From assembly GCF_013401555.1 (NCBI RefSeq), contig NZ_CP058552.1:3596001-3660000 (forward strand): DNA of 64,000 nt, given 5' to 3'. The position numbers and the translations under genes were made by a program. The notes below the pieces were generated by a model. The model did not search any database, had not been told where the DNA came from, and saw only the letters and a program-made list of their open reading frames with translations. Below, piece after piece: positions 38,020 to 46,357 of this stretch. Each line of letters opens with the position of its first letter. The first letter of the stretch is position 1. Source of the DNA: Paenibacillus sp. E222. Its GTDB lineage: Bacteria; Bacillota; Bacilli; Paenibacillales; Paenibacillaceae.

Positions 38020-38361
38020 TCATTCATTTGCGAGCACCACATCCGTAATCAGATTCATCTGAATGTCCCGGGTCCCGGTCTCCGTTAACAGTCTGAGAGT
38101 GCGGGCAGGGGAGTCCAGTCGAAGCACCTGTCCGGTAAAACGGATATCATCATGTTCATGGAACAGGGTGATGGTGACTGCGTCCCCAAGCAGCATGGAG
38201 TTGCTAAGTAAACGGGACATTTCTTCCGCTGCCTGGGCATCCAGGGATGGACGGCTACGGGGAGCGAGTTGCTCCTGATGAATGATGTAGGCTTCCCGGT
38301 GTTCGGGAAGCATCATGCGCGACGACTCAAAAATCCCGTTTTGCTGTAATTTTTTACTCAT
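38020..38361 (-). CDS. yolD: YolD-like protein
   Basis: The 113-residue protein has the YolD-like core (HREAYIIHQEQL, then a beta-barrel-like HDDIRFTGQVLRLD and IQMNLITDVVLA). YolD proteins are co-encoded with Y-family UvrX polymerases and are thought to modulate them, as UmuD-type partners do. Its ATG overlaps the uvrX stop by four bases. An inverted repeat (GCTCGCA/TGCGAGC, 38013-38035) covers its stop codon. Confidence 0.88.
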   Translation of the reverse strand: MSKKLQQNGIFESSRMMLPEHREAYIIHQEQLAPRSRPSLDAQAAEEMSRLLSNSMLLGDAVTITLFHEHDDIRFTGQVLRLDSPARTLRLLTETGTRDIQMNLITDVVLANE

Positions 38362-39602
38362 TTATAGTGACCTCCAATTTTATGAGAACGGTCCTGTGCC
38401 TGTGCGGACGAGCAGAGCGAGGAGGCCCGCATGATCGCGGTTTCTCCGAACTTGCGCTTGATGTCATCGGTGGCACGTTCCAGTTCTCTTTTGCGTTCAC
38501 GGTCATCGAACCAGGACAGCTGTACTTCGGAATCGGGCACGAGTCCGGTCAATGACACGCTGATGCGGCGAATGGGTAATCCGTCCCAATGGCGCAGAAA
38601 CAGAGCTGCCGCTGCATCGTATACTTCATCGGTGATGTTGGTAGGTTCATTCACCTTCATCTGGCGGGAGAAGCCGGTTGGACGATCGTAATCCTGCCCC
38701 CGACATCCTACAGAGACGACATTACCCATGAGGGATTTGTCCCGGGAACGCCGGCTGACCAGCTCTGCCAGTTCGAGCAGCACCACCTTGATGTCTGCCC
38801 ACGATTCATAGTCCCGAGGCAATGTCATCTGATGTCCAATGCCCTGCTGCTGGTGAGCATATGTCCCGGGTTTTACCGGAGAATCATCGATTCCGCGGGC
38901 AATACGCCACAGTACCTCACCATTGACACCCCAACGCTCTCTCAGTCGAGACAATGGAGTCTGCGCCAGATCACCGATCGTATGAATCCCCATCTTATAA
39001 AGATGCTGCCCCATCCGGGAACCGACCATAAACATGTCTCGAACAGGTTTATTCCACAACGTTTTCTGCATGTCCTTGCGGGGCAGTGTGTAGATGCCTC
39101 CTGGGACTTTTTTGGCATACAGGTCACAGGCCATTTTGCTGACTACCTTGGTGTCGCTGATGCCAACGCGGATATAGACGCCAGTCTCTTCCATGACCCT
39201 GTCCTGAATGCTGCGGGCAATCGTTTCGGGACTGCCGAACAGATCCAAACTTCCGGTGACATCCAGAAACTGTTCGTCAATGCTATATGGTTCAACCAGA
39301 TCGGTATAGGACTGAAGGATACGGGTAATGTGTAGGGAAACACGAATATATTCGGCCATCCGGGGACGAATGACGACCACATCAGGACATTTGGCAAGAG
39401 CTTCACCCAGTCGTTCTGCAGTAGTAATTCCATAGGACTTGGCGAGTGGGCAGGCGGCCAGAATAATGCCTGAACGGCGTGCAGGATCTCCCGCAACAAC
39501 AAGCGGACGGTCTCTGTATTCAGGATGTGCAGACTTCTCCACACTGGCATAAAATGACTGGCAATCGGCCAGCATAATGACACGTCCGTCTTTGCGGGGC
39601 AT
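38358..39602 (-). CDS. uvrX: Y-family translesion DNA polymerase UvrX
   Basis: The 414-residue polymerase has the first catalytic motif MLADCQSFYASVEK and the second YSIDEQFLDVTG (SIDE). Two helix-hairpin-helix segments follow, and a little-finger domain begins near residue 240. It belongs to the UvrX/YqjW branch, which copies damaged DNA. AAGGAG seven to eight bases upstream supports the ATG at 39602. A LexA box overlaps its promoter, so expression should be SOS-induced together with yolD. Confidence 0.92.
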   Translation of the reverse strand: MPRKDGRVIMLADCQSFYASVEKSAHPEYRDRPLVVAGDPARRSGIILAACPLAKSYGITTAERLGEALAKCPDVVVIRPRMAEYIRVSLHITRILQSYTDLVEPYSIDEQFLDVTGSLDLFGSPETIARSIQDRVMEETGVYIRVGISDTKVVSKMACDLYAKKVPGGIYTLPRKDMQKTLWNKPVRDMFMVGSRMGQHLYKMGIHTIGDLAQTPLSRLRERWGVNGEVLWRIARGIDDSPVKPGTYAHQQQGIGHQMTLPRDYESWADIKVVLLELAELVSRRSRDKSLMGNVVSVGCRGQDYDRPTGFSRQMKVNEPTNITDEVYDAAAALFLRHWDGLPIRRISVSLTGLVPDSEVQLSWFDDRERKRELERATDDIKRKFGETAIMRASSLCSSAQAQDRSHKIGGHYK

Positions 39603-39671
39603 AGTACTTCTCTCCTTTTATTCATGATTCGGCTGCTTCTGTGCAGTGATGGGTTTCATTCAGTCAACGTT

Positions 39672-39708
39672 ATTTTACAGTTTATTTACAGTATGGAACA
39701 AGTGTTCC
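39672..39708 (-). promoter_or_regulatory. LexA-controlled promoter of uvrX-yolD
   Basis: A perfect Bacillus SOS box, GAAC-AAGT-GTTC (39696-39707), overlaps the minus-strand -35 TTGTTC (39701-39696). The -10 TAAAAT (39677-39672) is 18 bases further on. LexA bound there would block polymerase. Confidence 0.85.
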
Positions 39709-39904
39709 TGTTTTATAAGCATATCCGACAATGTCAGATGCGGCAACCGGAATTATTTTGCAATTTGGACACAAATATTGGATGGACCTAATAGAGTCAA
39801 AATTTAGGAAATAAGATGTATTTTTTTACATTTCATGTAAGAGATCCGTGACTTCCGGGTGATGACCGGGTGTTCATTGGGCTTTGTGTAAAAGTAATAT
39901 AGAT

Positions 39905-39942
39905 GGGCACAGTCCTATAGGGGGGGACTGATGTCCTTTTTT
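39905..39942 (+). terminator. Orphan terminator in the uvrX-exopolysaccharide intergenic region
   Basis: GGGCACAGTCC and GGACTGATGTCC form a stem with one bulge, followed by six T residues. No + strand gene precedes it. A possible promoter TTGGAC (39774-39779)/TAATAG lies about 110 bases upstream, so a short RNA of roughly 130 bases is possible. Confidence 0.55.
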
Positions 39943-39982
39943 CATTTTCTGCACTTTTCAGAAAACCTTGATAGGGCGCGGG

Positions 39983-40463
39983 TTTTCAAGGATACGTTAT
40001 CGGACTATAGTATCAATTTTGTAATCTTTATGGTTAATACTGTAAAAATGTCCGCAACTTTAAAATATCATTAGCGTTTAATGGGGTAAGCGTTCAAGCG
40101 GAAACAGATCTCGCAATCCGCGTTGCATATAACAATAACGGGTAGAGATGTGCAAGCCTGGAAGAACCTCAAACGGACGGTTAAAGTGGCATATATTCGT
40201 GTCCATGGAACATAAGAGCAAGAAGGACTCCTGGATGCTAGTTGATGGCGCATTTTACGAATTATGGGCAGAATGTTGCAGTTCACGTTTGCTTCCATCA
40301 GCCTAGTTACAAATGCAGAGTCTTAGAGCTATAGTGAGAACTACACCGCTGACATCTCTACCCAAAGCGGACATCCGATGCGGGATTACCCGCAGACCTT
40401 CATGTCATTTAAGATCCGCAGATGAAGCAGGATGCATACTAGAGAGGTGAGCAATTAAGAGCC
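39983..40463 (+). promoter_or_regulatory. Promoter and long leader of the exopolysaccharide operon
   Basis: TTTTCA (39983-39988), 17 bases, TATAGT (40006-40011) form a fair promoter. The -35 lies inside an inverted repeat (CCTTGA ... TCAAGG and GAAAACC ... GGTTTTC), a possible operator. Transcription from it would give a leader of about 445 bases without a credible gene. AGCGTTTAA and AGCGTTCAA repeat directly with a 16-base period at 40073 and 40089. I looked for c-di-GMP riboswitch signatures and saw none. Confidence 0.45.
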
Positions 40464-42689
40464 ATGAGCAGACGAAGACGTAGACGCTGGTTGCTAACGA
40501 TGTTTGTAGGAGCGGCCATAGTGACAGGCGGAATATTTGCCGGATGGCACTATATGCAGCCCCAGCTCGTTACGTACACAGCGGACAATGGCACGGAGAT
40601 GAAGTTCAAGACCGATGGAGACCGGTTCATGGAATATGGACCCGATGGCGCATGGCGGGAGATGTTCGTGAAAGGTGTGAACCTGGGCGCGACATCACCA
40701 GGACATTACCCGGGCGAGTTTCCGTTGACCAAAGAGGATTACTTGAAGTGGTTCCAGCAGATTGAGGATCTGGGGGCCAATGTCATCCGGGTGTACACGG
40801 TACATGAGCCGGTTTTTTACAACGCATTGGTTGAGTATAACCGTGGCCGGGAGCAACCGTTATATTTTATACAGGGCATATGGTCGCCGGAAGAAGAGTT
40901 GATCGAGAAGCAGGATGCCTATGCTGACCATATTGAGCAGACGTTCAAGCAGGAGATTGAAAAGGCGGTATCGGCTGTATATGGGGATGCGGACATTCCC
41001 GATAAACCGGGAGAGTCAAGCGGCAAATACAAGACGAATGCCGGGAAATATCTAATGGCTTGGCATGTGGGGACCGAATGGGACCCTTCGATGGTGAACA
41101 ACACGAATGAGAGTCACCCCGACGTGCCGCAGTACAAAGGCGTTCATTTTTCCGGGACGCAGGATGCATCACCGTTCGAAAATTGGCTGGCAGAGCTGCT
41201 GGACTACACAGCCGTGTTGGAGAAGAAATACGGATGGGAGCATCCGATGACCTTCACCAATTGGGTAACCACCGATGTGCTGGATCATCCGGGCGAGCCG
41301 CTGTTCGAAGAGGATTTGGTGAGTGTGGATGCGCGACATATTCAACCGGAAGAGTGGCAGGGCGGATATTTTGCCGCATACCATGTGTACCCTTATTACC
41401 CGGACTTGTTCCATACGGACCAGACACTCCAGACCATCAAGGATGAGAACGGCGAGTACAACACGTACAAAAGTTATCTGCGCAAGCTCAAAGCCGAGTT
41501 TTCCGATATGCCTGTAATGATTACAGAGTATGGTGTACCGTCTTCGCTTGGGATCTCCCATCTGGGTATGGGGGGTCGGGATCAGGGCGGACATAACGAG
41601 GCCGAGCAGGGCGAGATCGACGCATCGCTGACTCAGGATATTTATGATGAGGGGTATGCGGGAGCGATTTTGTTCATGTGGCAGGATGAGTGGTTCAAAA
41701 AAACCTGGAACACGATGCCGCTGGAAATTCCAGCTGATCGGCGGGCCTACTGGCTGAACGTGCTGACGAATGAGAAGATGTTCGGTCTGCTCGCCATGGA
41801 CCCCGGTAAGCAGGAACAGCTGACCATCGACGGGAAACTGGATGACTGGAATGCGCTGAAGAAGGAAGAGGTCACCATCTGGCAAGGTAAGGTAGACGGC
41901 ATCAAGGAAATGAAAATCACCCATGATGAAGCCTACCTGTACATTGGCATGACGCTGGATCAACCTTTTGACCCGGACCAGACCTTGCTGCGCATCGGAA
42001 CGGATACGCTGGATGGTGGGAATCAGCCGGGTACGAGACTTCCGGATCGAACGCTGAGTGATGGACTCGAAACGGTGATTACATTGGGGCAGGATGATGA
42101 ATCACAAGTGGAGATCGCCAAGGACTATGACTTTAACCAGCGCCTCTATGGCAAGGACGGTTACGGGATGCTGACCGAGGAGCAAGAGAATGCGGCAGAT
42201 CCATTCCATCCATGGAACCTGGCAGTCAGCCTGCGGATGACCCCACCGGATACCCGGTCCGCCCAACCGTTCATGAATGAGCAGGTCGGTACATTGAAAC
42301 GCGGAACGACAGCTCCAGATCAATCCGATACCGATTCGTTAACCGCCTGGCAATATAACGGTAATCAGGTTGAGATGCGTATTCCATGGATGCTGCTTGG
42401 ATTCGGTGACCCAAGTTCACTGCAAGCGATCAAGTACGGAGCGCTGAAAGGTGGACGGGAATTCGAAACGGTCGCAGTCAAGGGCGTTACTCTGGTTCCG
42501 TGGCTAATGGATCGTTCTACTGGAAATATCTCTTGGCCTGGTGGTGACCAGAAGACACTGGATGTGAAAACATTGCCTATATACAGCTGGCAGCCCTGGG
42601 AGCAGGTACAGTACAGTGAACGACTGAAACTGAGCTACGAGGAAATGAAGAAACGGTATGAACAAATTCCAAGTTTTCAGACCGAATAA
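40464..42689 (+). CDS. Membrane-anchored glycoside hydrolase-like protein with C-terminal CBM9/DOMON-like domain
   Basis: The 741-residue protein starts with basic RRRRRR and one membrane helix (about residues 11-28), so the rest is outside the cell. A TIM-barrel glycosidase-like domain follows (about 45-445). GANVIRVYTVHEPVF has a candidate acid/base Glu and MITEYGVPSSLG a candidate nucleophile Glu, as in GH2/GH5-type barrels. The C-terminal region (about 455-720) has TIDGKLDDWNALKKEE and EAYLYIGMTLD, typical of CBM9/DOMON-like sugar-binding domains. It heads the operon and may trim or process the polymer. The start lies about 12 bases after GAGAGGTGA. Confidence 0.7.
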   Translation: MSRRRRRRWLLTMFVGAAIVTGGIFAGWHYMQPQLVTYTADNGTEMKFKTDGDRFMEYGPDGAWREMFVKGVNLGATSPGHYPGEFPLTKEDYLKWFQQIEDLGANVIRVYTVHEPVFYNALVEYNRGREQPLYFIQGIWSPEEELIEKQDAYADHIEQTFKQEIEKAVSAVYGDADIPDKPGESSGKYKTNAGKYLMAWHVGTEWDPSMVNNTNESHPDVPQYKGVHFSGTQDASPFENWLAELLDYTAVLEKKYGWEHPMTFTNWVTTDVLDHPGEPLFEEDLVSVDARHIQPEEWQGGYFAAYHVYPYYPDLFHTDQTLQTIKDENGEYNTYKSYLRKLKAEFSDMPVMITEYGVPSSLGISHLGMGGRDQGGHNEAEQGEIDASLTQDIYDEGYAGAILFMWQDEWFKKTWNTMPLEIPADRRAYWLNVLTNEKMFGLLAMDPGKQEQLTIDGKLDDWNALKKEEVTIWQGKVDGIKEMKITHDEAYLYIGMTLDQPFDPDQTLLRIGTDTLDGGNQPGTRLPDRTLSDGLETVITLGQDDESQVEIAKDYDFNQRLYGKDGYGMLTEEQENAADPFHPWNLAVSLRMTPPDTRSAQPFMNEQVGTLKRGTTAPDQSDTDSLTAWQYNGNQVEMRIPWMLLGFGDPSSLQAIKYGALKGGREFETVAVKGVTLVPWLMDRSTGNISWPGGDQKTLDVKTLPIYSWQPWEQVQYSERLKLSYEEMKKRYEQIPSFQTE

Positions 42690-42715
42690 ATGAGTATAAA
42701 GGAGGACCTTTTCAC

Positions 42716-43927
42716 ATGTTTCCGAATTTGGCTTTGGCTTATCTATTTCTATACATCTGTACGGCGCTTGTCGTTGTAGGTGTAATCCTGCTGTTTGCCA
42801 TGAAAATGTCCCACAACGGCAAACGGCGCAAGATTGAGTTTTATAAATTAAAGCAGCGTGACTACTTTACGTATCTGCAGACGGCGCTGACAGAGGACAG
42901 TCCATTGAAATTGCCACCTGGGAAGCTGGCCCCGCTGGAGCGTCGGGTCATCCAGAGCAAGCTTATTGAATGGATTGATCAGTTCAAGGGCGAGTATCGC
43001 AACAAATTGATTGTACTCTGCCGTGAAGCTGGATTTGTAGAGCATGATCTGAAGGAACTGAGTCGTATTCGTTATGGACGCCAGATTGATGCAGCTTATC
43101 GATTGGGCGGCATGCGTTGTCCGGAGGCCGTTCCAGGCTTGATGGAATTGCTTAAGGATGAGAAGCCTGGTCCGATGGCGATTATGATTGGTCGTTCGAT
43201 CGCAAGATGTACGATCCGTCAGGGTGAACTGAAAGACATGCTCGCGCTGCTGCTGACCAAAGGAAAATCGATTCATCATCTGGCAGCAGATATTTTGCTC
43301 GAAACCAGTCTGGAACCAAGCAGAATTCTGATTGAGTTGCTGGAAGATCGCAATCCTGACTTTGTCAAAGTGGGACTGGTTGCGATGTGGGGACAAGCTG
43401 TGCCGGAAGTGATGCCTGCACTCGACAGACTCGTTGGTGCAGAACATCAGGATGTACGGGCAGAAGCGGTGAAGCTGTACCTTAGCGCAAGTCCGGCACT
43501 TCAGGACGAAACCATTCTGAAGCTCATGCAGGATTCGGACCCGGAGGTGCGTGCCGAAGTGGTGCAGGCGCTCGGTTCGAAACATGCGTCAGGCAGCATT
43601 CCACTGCTGCGCAAAGCGCTGCGTGATGAAGATTGGGGCGTACGCTATAACAGTGCGGAGAGCCTGGGCAAGCTGGGCGAACCGGGATTTGAAGCCTTGT
43701 GTCAAGCCGCTGTGGAGGGCACAGGTGCTGAACGGGAAATTGCAATGCAGCAGATTGAGAGTACGATGCAGCACTCAGGAACAGACCACAAAGCCGTTGA
43801 CCAGATGATTGCACATAACAAAAAAAGGCTGCTGTATGATCGGTACTTCGGTCCCGTACGTGGGAACCGGACAACAAGCACGAAACGTACAGGTGTGGCT
43901 GCGGTAGGAGGGGATTACACTGCTTAG
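42716..43927 (+). CDS. HEAT-repeat protein with N-terminal membrane helix
   Basis: The 403-residue protein has one membrane helix (about 7-28), a basic stop-transfer stretch KMSHNGKRRK and then helical cytoplasmic repeats. These include HEAT motifs such as DSDPEVRAEVVQALGS and DEDWGVRYNSAESLGKLG. Such repeats are protein-binding scaffolds. Placed between a glycosidase and a glycosyltransferase, it could assemble the synthase complex; this is inference. AAAGGAGG is a strong site before the ATG. Confidence 0.75.
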   Translation: MFPNLALAYLFLYICTALVVVGVILLFAMKMSHNGKRRKIEFYKLKQRDYFTYLQTALTEDSPLKLPPGKLAPLERRVIQSKLIEWIDQFKGEYRNKLIVLCREAGFVEHDLKELSRIRYGRQIDAAYRLGGMRCPEAVPGLMELLKDEKPGPMAIMIGRSIARCTIRQGELKDMLALLLTKGKSIHHLAADILLETSLEPSRILIELLEDRNPDFVKVGLVAMWGQAVPEVMPALDRLVGAEHQDVRAEAVKLYLSASPALQDETILKLMQDSDPEVRAEVVQALGSKHASGSIPLLRKALRDEDWGVRYNSAESLGKLGEPGFEALCQAAVEGTGAEREIAMQQIESTMQHSGTDHKAVDQMIAHNKKRLLYDRYFGPVRGNRTTSTKRTGVAAVGGDYTA

Positions 43928-45347
43928 AGATCTACTATTAATCTACGGCATGGTTGCAATCTATTATGTCGTTGCCGTAAATACGCTTTACTTTTCGATT
44001 CTGGCCTTATCATTCCGTAACATTTGGACAATCTTCAGGCGTTCGCATTATTCCAAATACAATACGTTGTCAGGCTCGGAGCTGGTACCATCGGTTTCCT
44101 TGCTGGTGCCTGCATACAACGAGGAACTGACGATTATTGAAAATGTAAACTGCCTGATGACGCTGAATTATCCAACGTATGAAGTCATCGTGGTGAATGA
44201 TGGTTCCAGCGATACCACCTTAAAGGTGTTGCTGGAAGAATATCGTCTGAAGCCGGTACCCAACACGAAGATTCGGGGCAAGATTTCCTGTCAGAAAATT
44301 CGCGGGATCTACCACAATCCGGAATTCCCCGACCTGTATGTCATTGACAAGGAAAACGGCGGAAAGGCCGATTCCCTCAATGCCGGAATCAACCTGTCTC
44401 ATTATCCGTTGATTTCTTCCATCGATGCCGACTCTTTGCTGGAGAAGGATGCCCTGATTCGTATGGCTCGCATGTATATGGAGAATCCGGAAGAGACGGT
44501 GGCTATTGGTGGGGATGTACGGATAGCTAACGGCTGCAAAATCGAGAATGGGGCAGTGCAGGACGTTTCACTGCCTCGCAAGATTTGGCCAATGTTCCAG
44601 TCCATCGAGTATCTCAAAGCCTTTCTCGGCGGACGGATCGGTTGGAGTCACATGAATGGTCTGATCATCGTCTCGGGTGCCTTCGGCATGTTCCGCAAGG
44701 ATGCGGTTATTGCGGTTGGGGGATACCGGGACGGTTATCCGGGTGAAGACATGAACATTATCATCAAGCTTCACCGTTATATGCTGGAGAACAAATTGAA
44801 ATACCGCGTAGCTTTCTGCCCTGAAGCCGTGTGCTGGACGCAGGCGCCGGATTCCTACCGGATCTTGTCCAGTCAGCGCAAGCGCTGGGGACGTGGAAAT
44901 CTGAAGAACATGATCGAGAATCGCGGCATGTTGTTCAACCCGAAATATAAAGTCATGGGCATGCTGACTATGCCGTACAACATCCTTTTTGAAGCGCTGA
45001 ACCCGTATTTCCGCATTACCGGACTTCTCGCTCTCACGGGATATGTACTGATGGATATGACTCAGTGGCCGATACTTCTTCTGTTTGGATTGCTCAACGT
45101 GGTGAGTGGTTATCTGCTGAGTGTGGGAGCACTTGTGCTCGAGGAAATTGCATTCAAGCGGTATAACAAGCTATCGGATCTGGTCAAAATGCTGTTCTAC
45201 TCCGCTCTGAAATTCGTCGGCTATCATCAGCTCGGCGTGCTGTGGAGATTGCAGGGGCATATCCAGTTCATGCAAAACAATAACTCATGGGGTACCATGA
45301 CACGCCAAAGCTGGTCCGAAGAAGAGAAGACAAGCGAGGCGGCTTAA
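43920..45347 (+). CDS. Processive family 2 glycosyltransferase, membrane-bound
   Basis: The protein of about 475 residues has an N-terminal helix, then a GT-A domain with PAYNEELTI, VVNDGSSD, SIDADSLL (DxD), GYPGEDMNI (catalytic Asp) and SSQRKRWGRGN (QxxRW). Two or three C-terminal helices follow. This D,D,D,QxxRW set marks processive synthases like hyaluronan, PNAG and cellulose synthases. The first ATG (43950) has no ribosome binding site. A CTG at 43920 is preceded by AGGAGGGG with a good spacing and adds LRDLLLIYG, completing the first helix, so I take CTG as the probable start. It overlaps the HEAT gene end by eight bases. Confidence 0.85.
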   Translation: MLRDLLLIYGMVAIYYVVAVNTLYFSILALSFRNIWTIFRRSHYSKYNTLSGSELVPSVSLLVPAYNEELTIIENVNCLMTLNYPTYEVIVVNDGSSDTTLKVLLEEYRLKPVPNTKIRGKISCQKIRGIYHNPEFPDLYVIDKENGGKADSLNAGINLSHYPLISSIDADSLLEKDALIRMARMYMENPEETVAIGGDVRIANGCKIENGAVQDVSLPRKIWPMFQSIEYLKAFLGGRIGWSHMNGLIIVSGAFGMFRKDAVIAVGGYRDGYPGEDMNIIIKLHRYMLENKLKYRVAFCPEAVCWTQAPDSYRILSSQRKRWGRGNLKNMIENRGMLFNPKYKVMGMLTMPYNILFEALNPYFRITGLLALTGYVLMDMTQWPILLLFGLLNVVSGYLLSVGALVLEEIAFKRYNKLSDLVKMLFYSALKFVGYHQLGVLWRLQGHIQFMQNNNSWGTMTRQSWSEEEKTSEAA

Positions 45348-45415
45348 GCACAGCGTAATCAAAGTAATACAGCAGAAACAATATAGATAACCGAGGGAGA
45401 AGGGTGGAAAAGAAC

Positions 45416-46219
45416 ATGCCAAATACGGCGACATTGCAGCGTGAGGCTGCCGTTAATGTGTACCGCAGTGTAGAACAGGGATTGAAAGAAACGGGTGCCG
45501 AAACATGCGGCTTAATGTTCATCCATTGTGCAGGGCAGTCTCAGCCGGAGCAGCAGGTCAGGACATATCTGGAGCAGACCAGTGAGTCTGCCTTCCAGGT
45601 CTGGCAGGATGGAGCCACACAGGCGATTGCTGTCCTGCTGCCAGGGTTGACACTGGATGAGGTTCATTATGAGGGGCTTCGCATCAAGCATGAATTGCAG
45701 GAGACGGTACCTGGTGCCGATCCGCAAATTACGCTGGCAAGTTTCCCGGCAGGTGAGCGTCCTTCAAAGGCAACCATTCAACATATGGCTGAGTCCGCCA
45801 AGCTGGTAGACCCGTCGGAGATTCATATCTACACGCTGGACAAGACGGCAGACGAGCCGGAACGAATTTTGATTGTGGATAACGATCCGACGGTACGCGA
45901 GTTTCTGCAATTGCGTCTGAAGATGCAGGGGTATGAAACTTATGAAGCGGTGGATGGACTGGCTGCACTGGAACTGATTGAGAAACTCACGCCTGACCTG
46001 GTACTGACCGAATTGAATCTGTATGGCATTGATGGCCTGCCGTTCATTCAACATATTCAGAACCTGGATGTGGAGCAGCCGCCCAAAATCGTCGTATTAA
46101 CGGAACAACGTGTGGAACAAACGATCAGCCAATGCTTCCGCAGCGGAGTCGATGATTATATGACCAAACCGTTCTCACCTGTGGAGCTGGATGCCCGAAT
46201 CAGGCGCTGCCTGCACTAA
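45416..46219 (+). CDS. Degenerate GGDEF-like domain fused to a pseudo-receiver
   Basis: The 267-residue protein has an N-terminal domain (1-145) whose pattern (AIAVLLPGLTLDEVHYEGLRIKHEL, then QITLASFPAG) resembles a GGDEF fold with no GGDEF motif. A receiver-like domain (about 151-267) follows. In the receiver the phosphorylation site is Glu (E199 in VLTELNLYGIDG) instead of Asp. One of the Mg-binding acids is Asn (VDNDPTV, 155-157), while the switch Thr and TKPF lysine remain. It has no DNA-binding domain. It probably acts as a fixed-state regulator of the neighbouring synthase. The start may be GTG 45404. Confidence 0.7.
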   Translation: MPNTATLQREAAVNVYRSVEQGLKETGAETCGLMFIHCAGQSQPEQQVRTYLEQTSESAFQVWQDGATQAIAVLLPGLTLDEVHYEGLRIKHELQETVPGADPQITLASFPAGERPSKATIQHMAESAKLVDPSEIHIYTLDKTADEPERILIVDNDPTVREFLQLRLKMQGYETYEAVDGLAALELIEKLTPDLVLTELNLYGIDGLPFIQHIQNLDVEQPPKIVVLTEQRVEQTISQCFRSGVDDYMTKPFSPVELDARIRRCLH

Positions 46220-46357
46220 ATGCAACCACAAGCAAAGCCAAGAGAAGCCAATAGCCTTCATTCATTTTTATCAGCCCAATAAGTACATTTACAGACAAAC
46301 ATCTATCAAATGGATTCGTCAATCAACCAAAAAAATACACTGCCCGGAGGGAATATC

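Noticed and set aside
40071..40298. A 75-codon minus-strand frame in the exopolysaccharide leader
   Set aside because: It has no ribosome binding site and no conserved character, and it lies inside a long leader with signals on the other strand.
40018..40463. A c-di-GMP riboswitch or eps-associated RNA in the exopolysaccharide leader
   Set aside because: I found neither the GEMM core segments nor a clear matching fold; only the unusual leader length remains.
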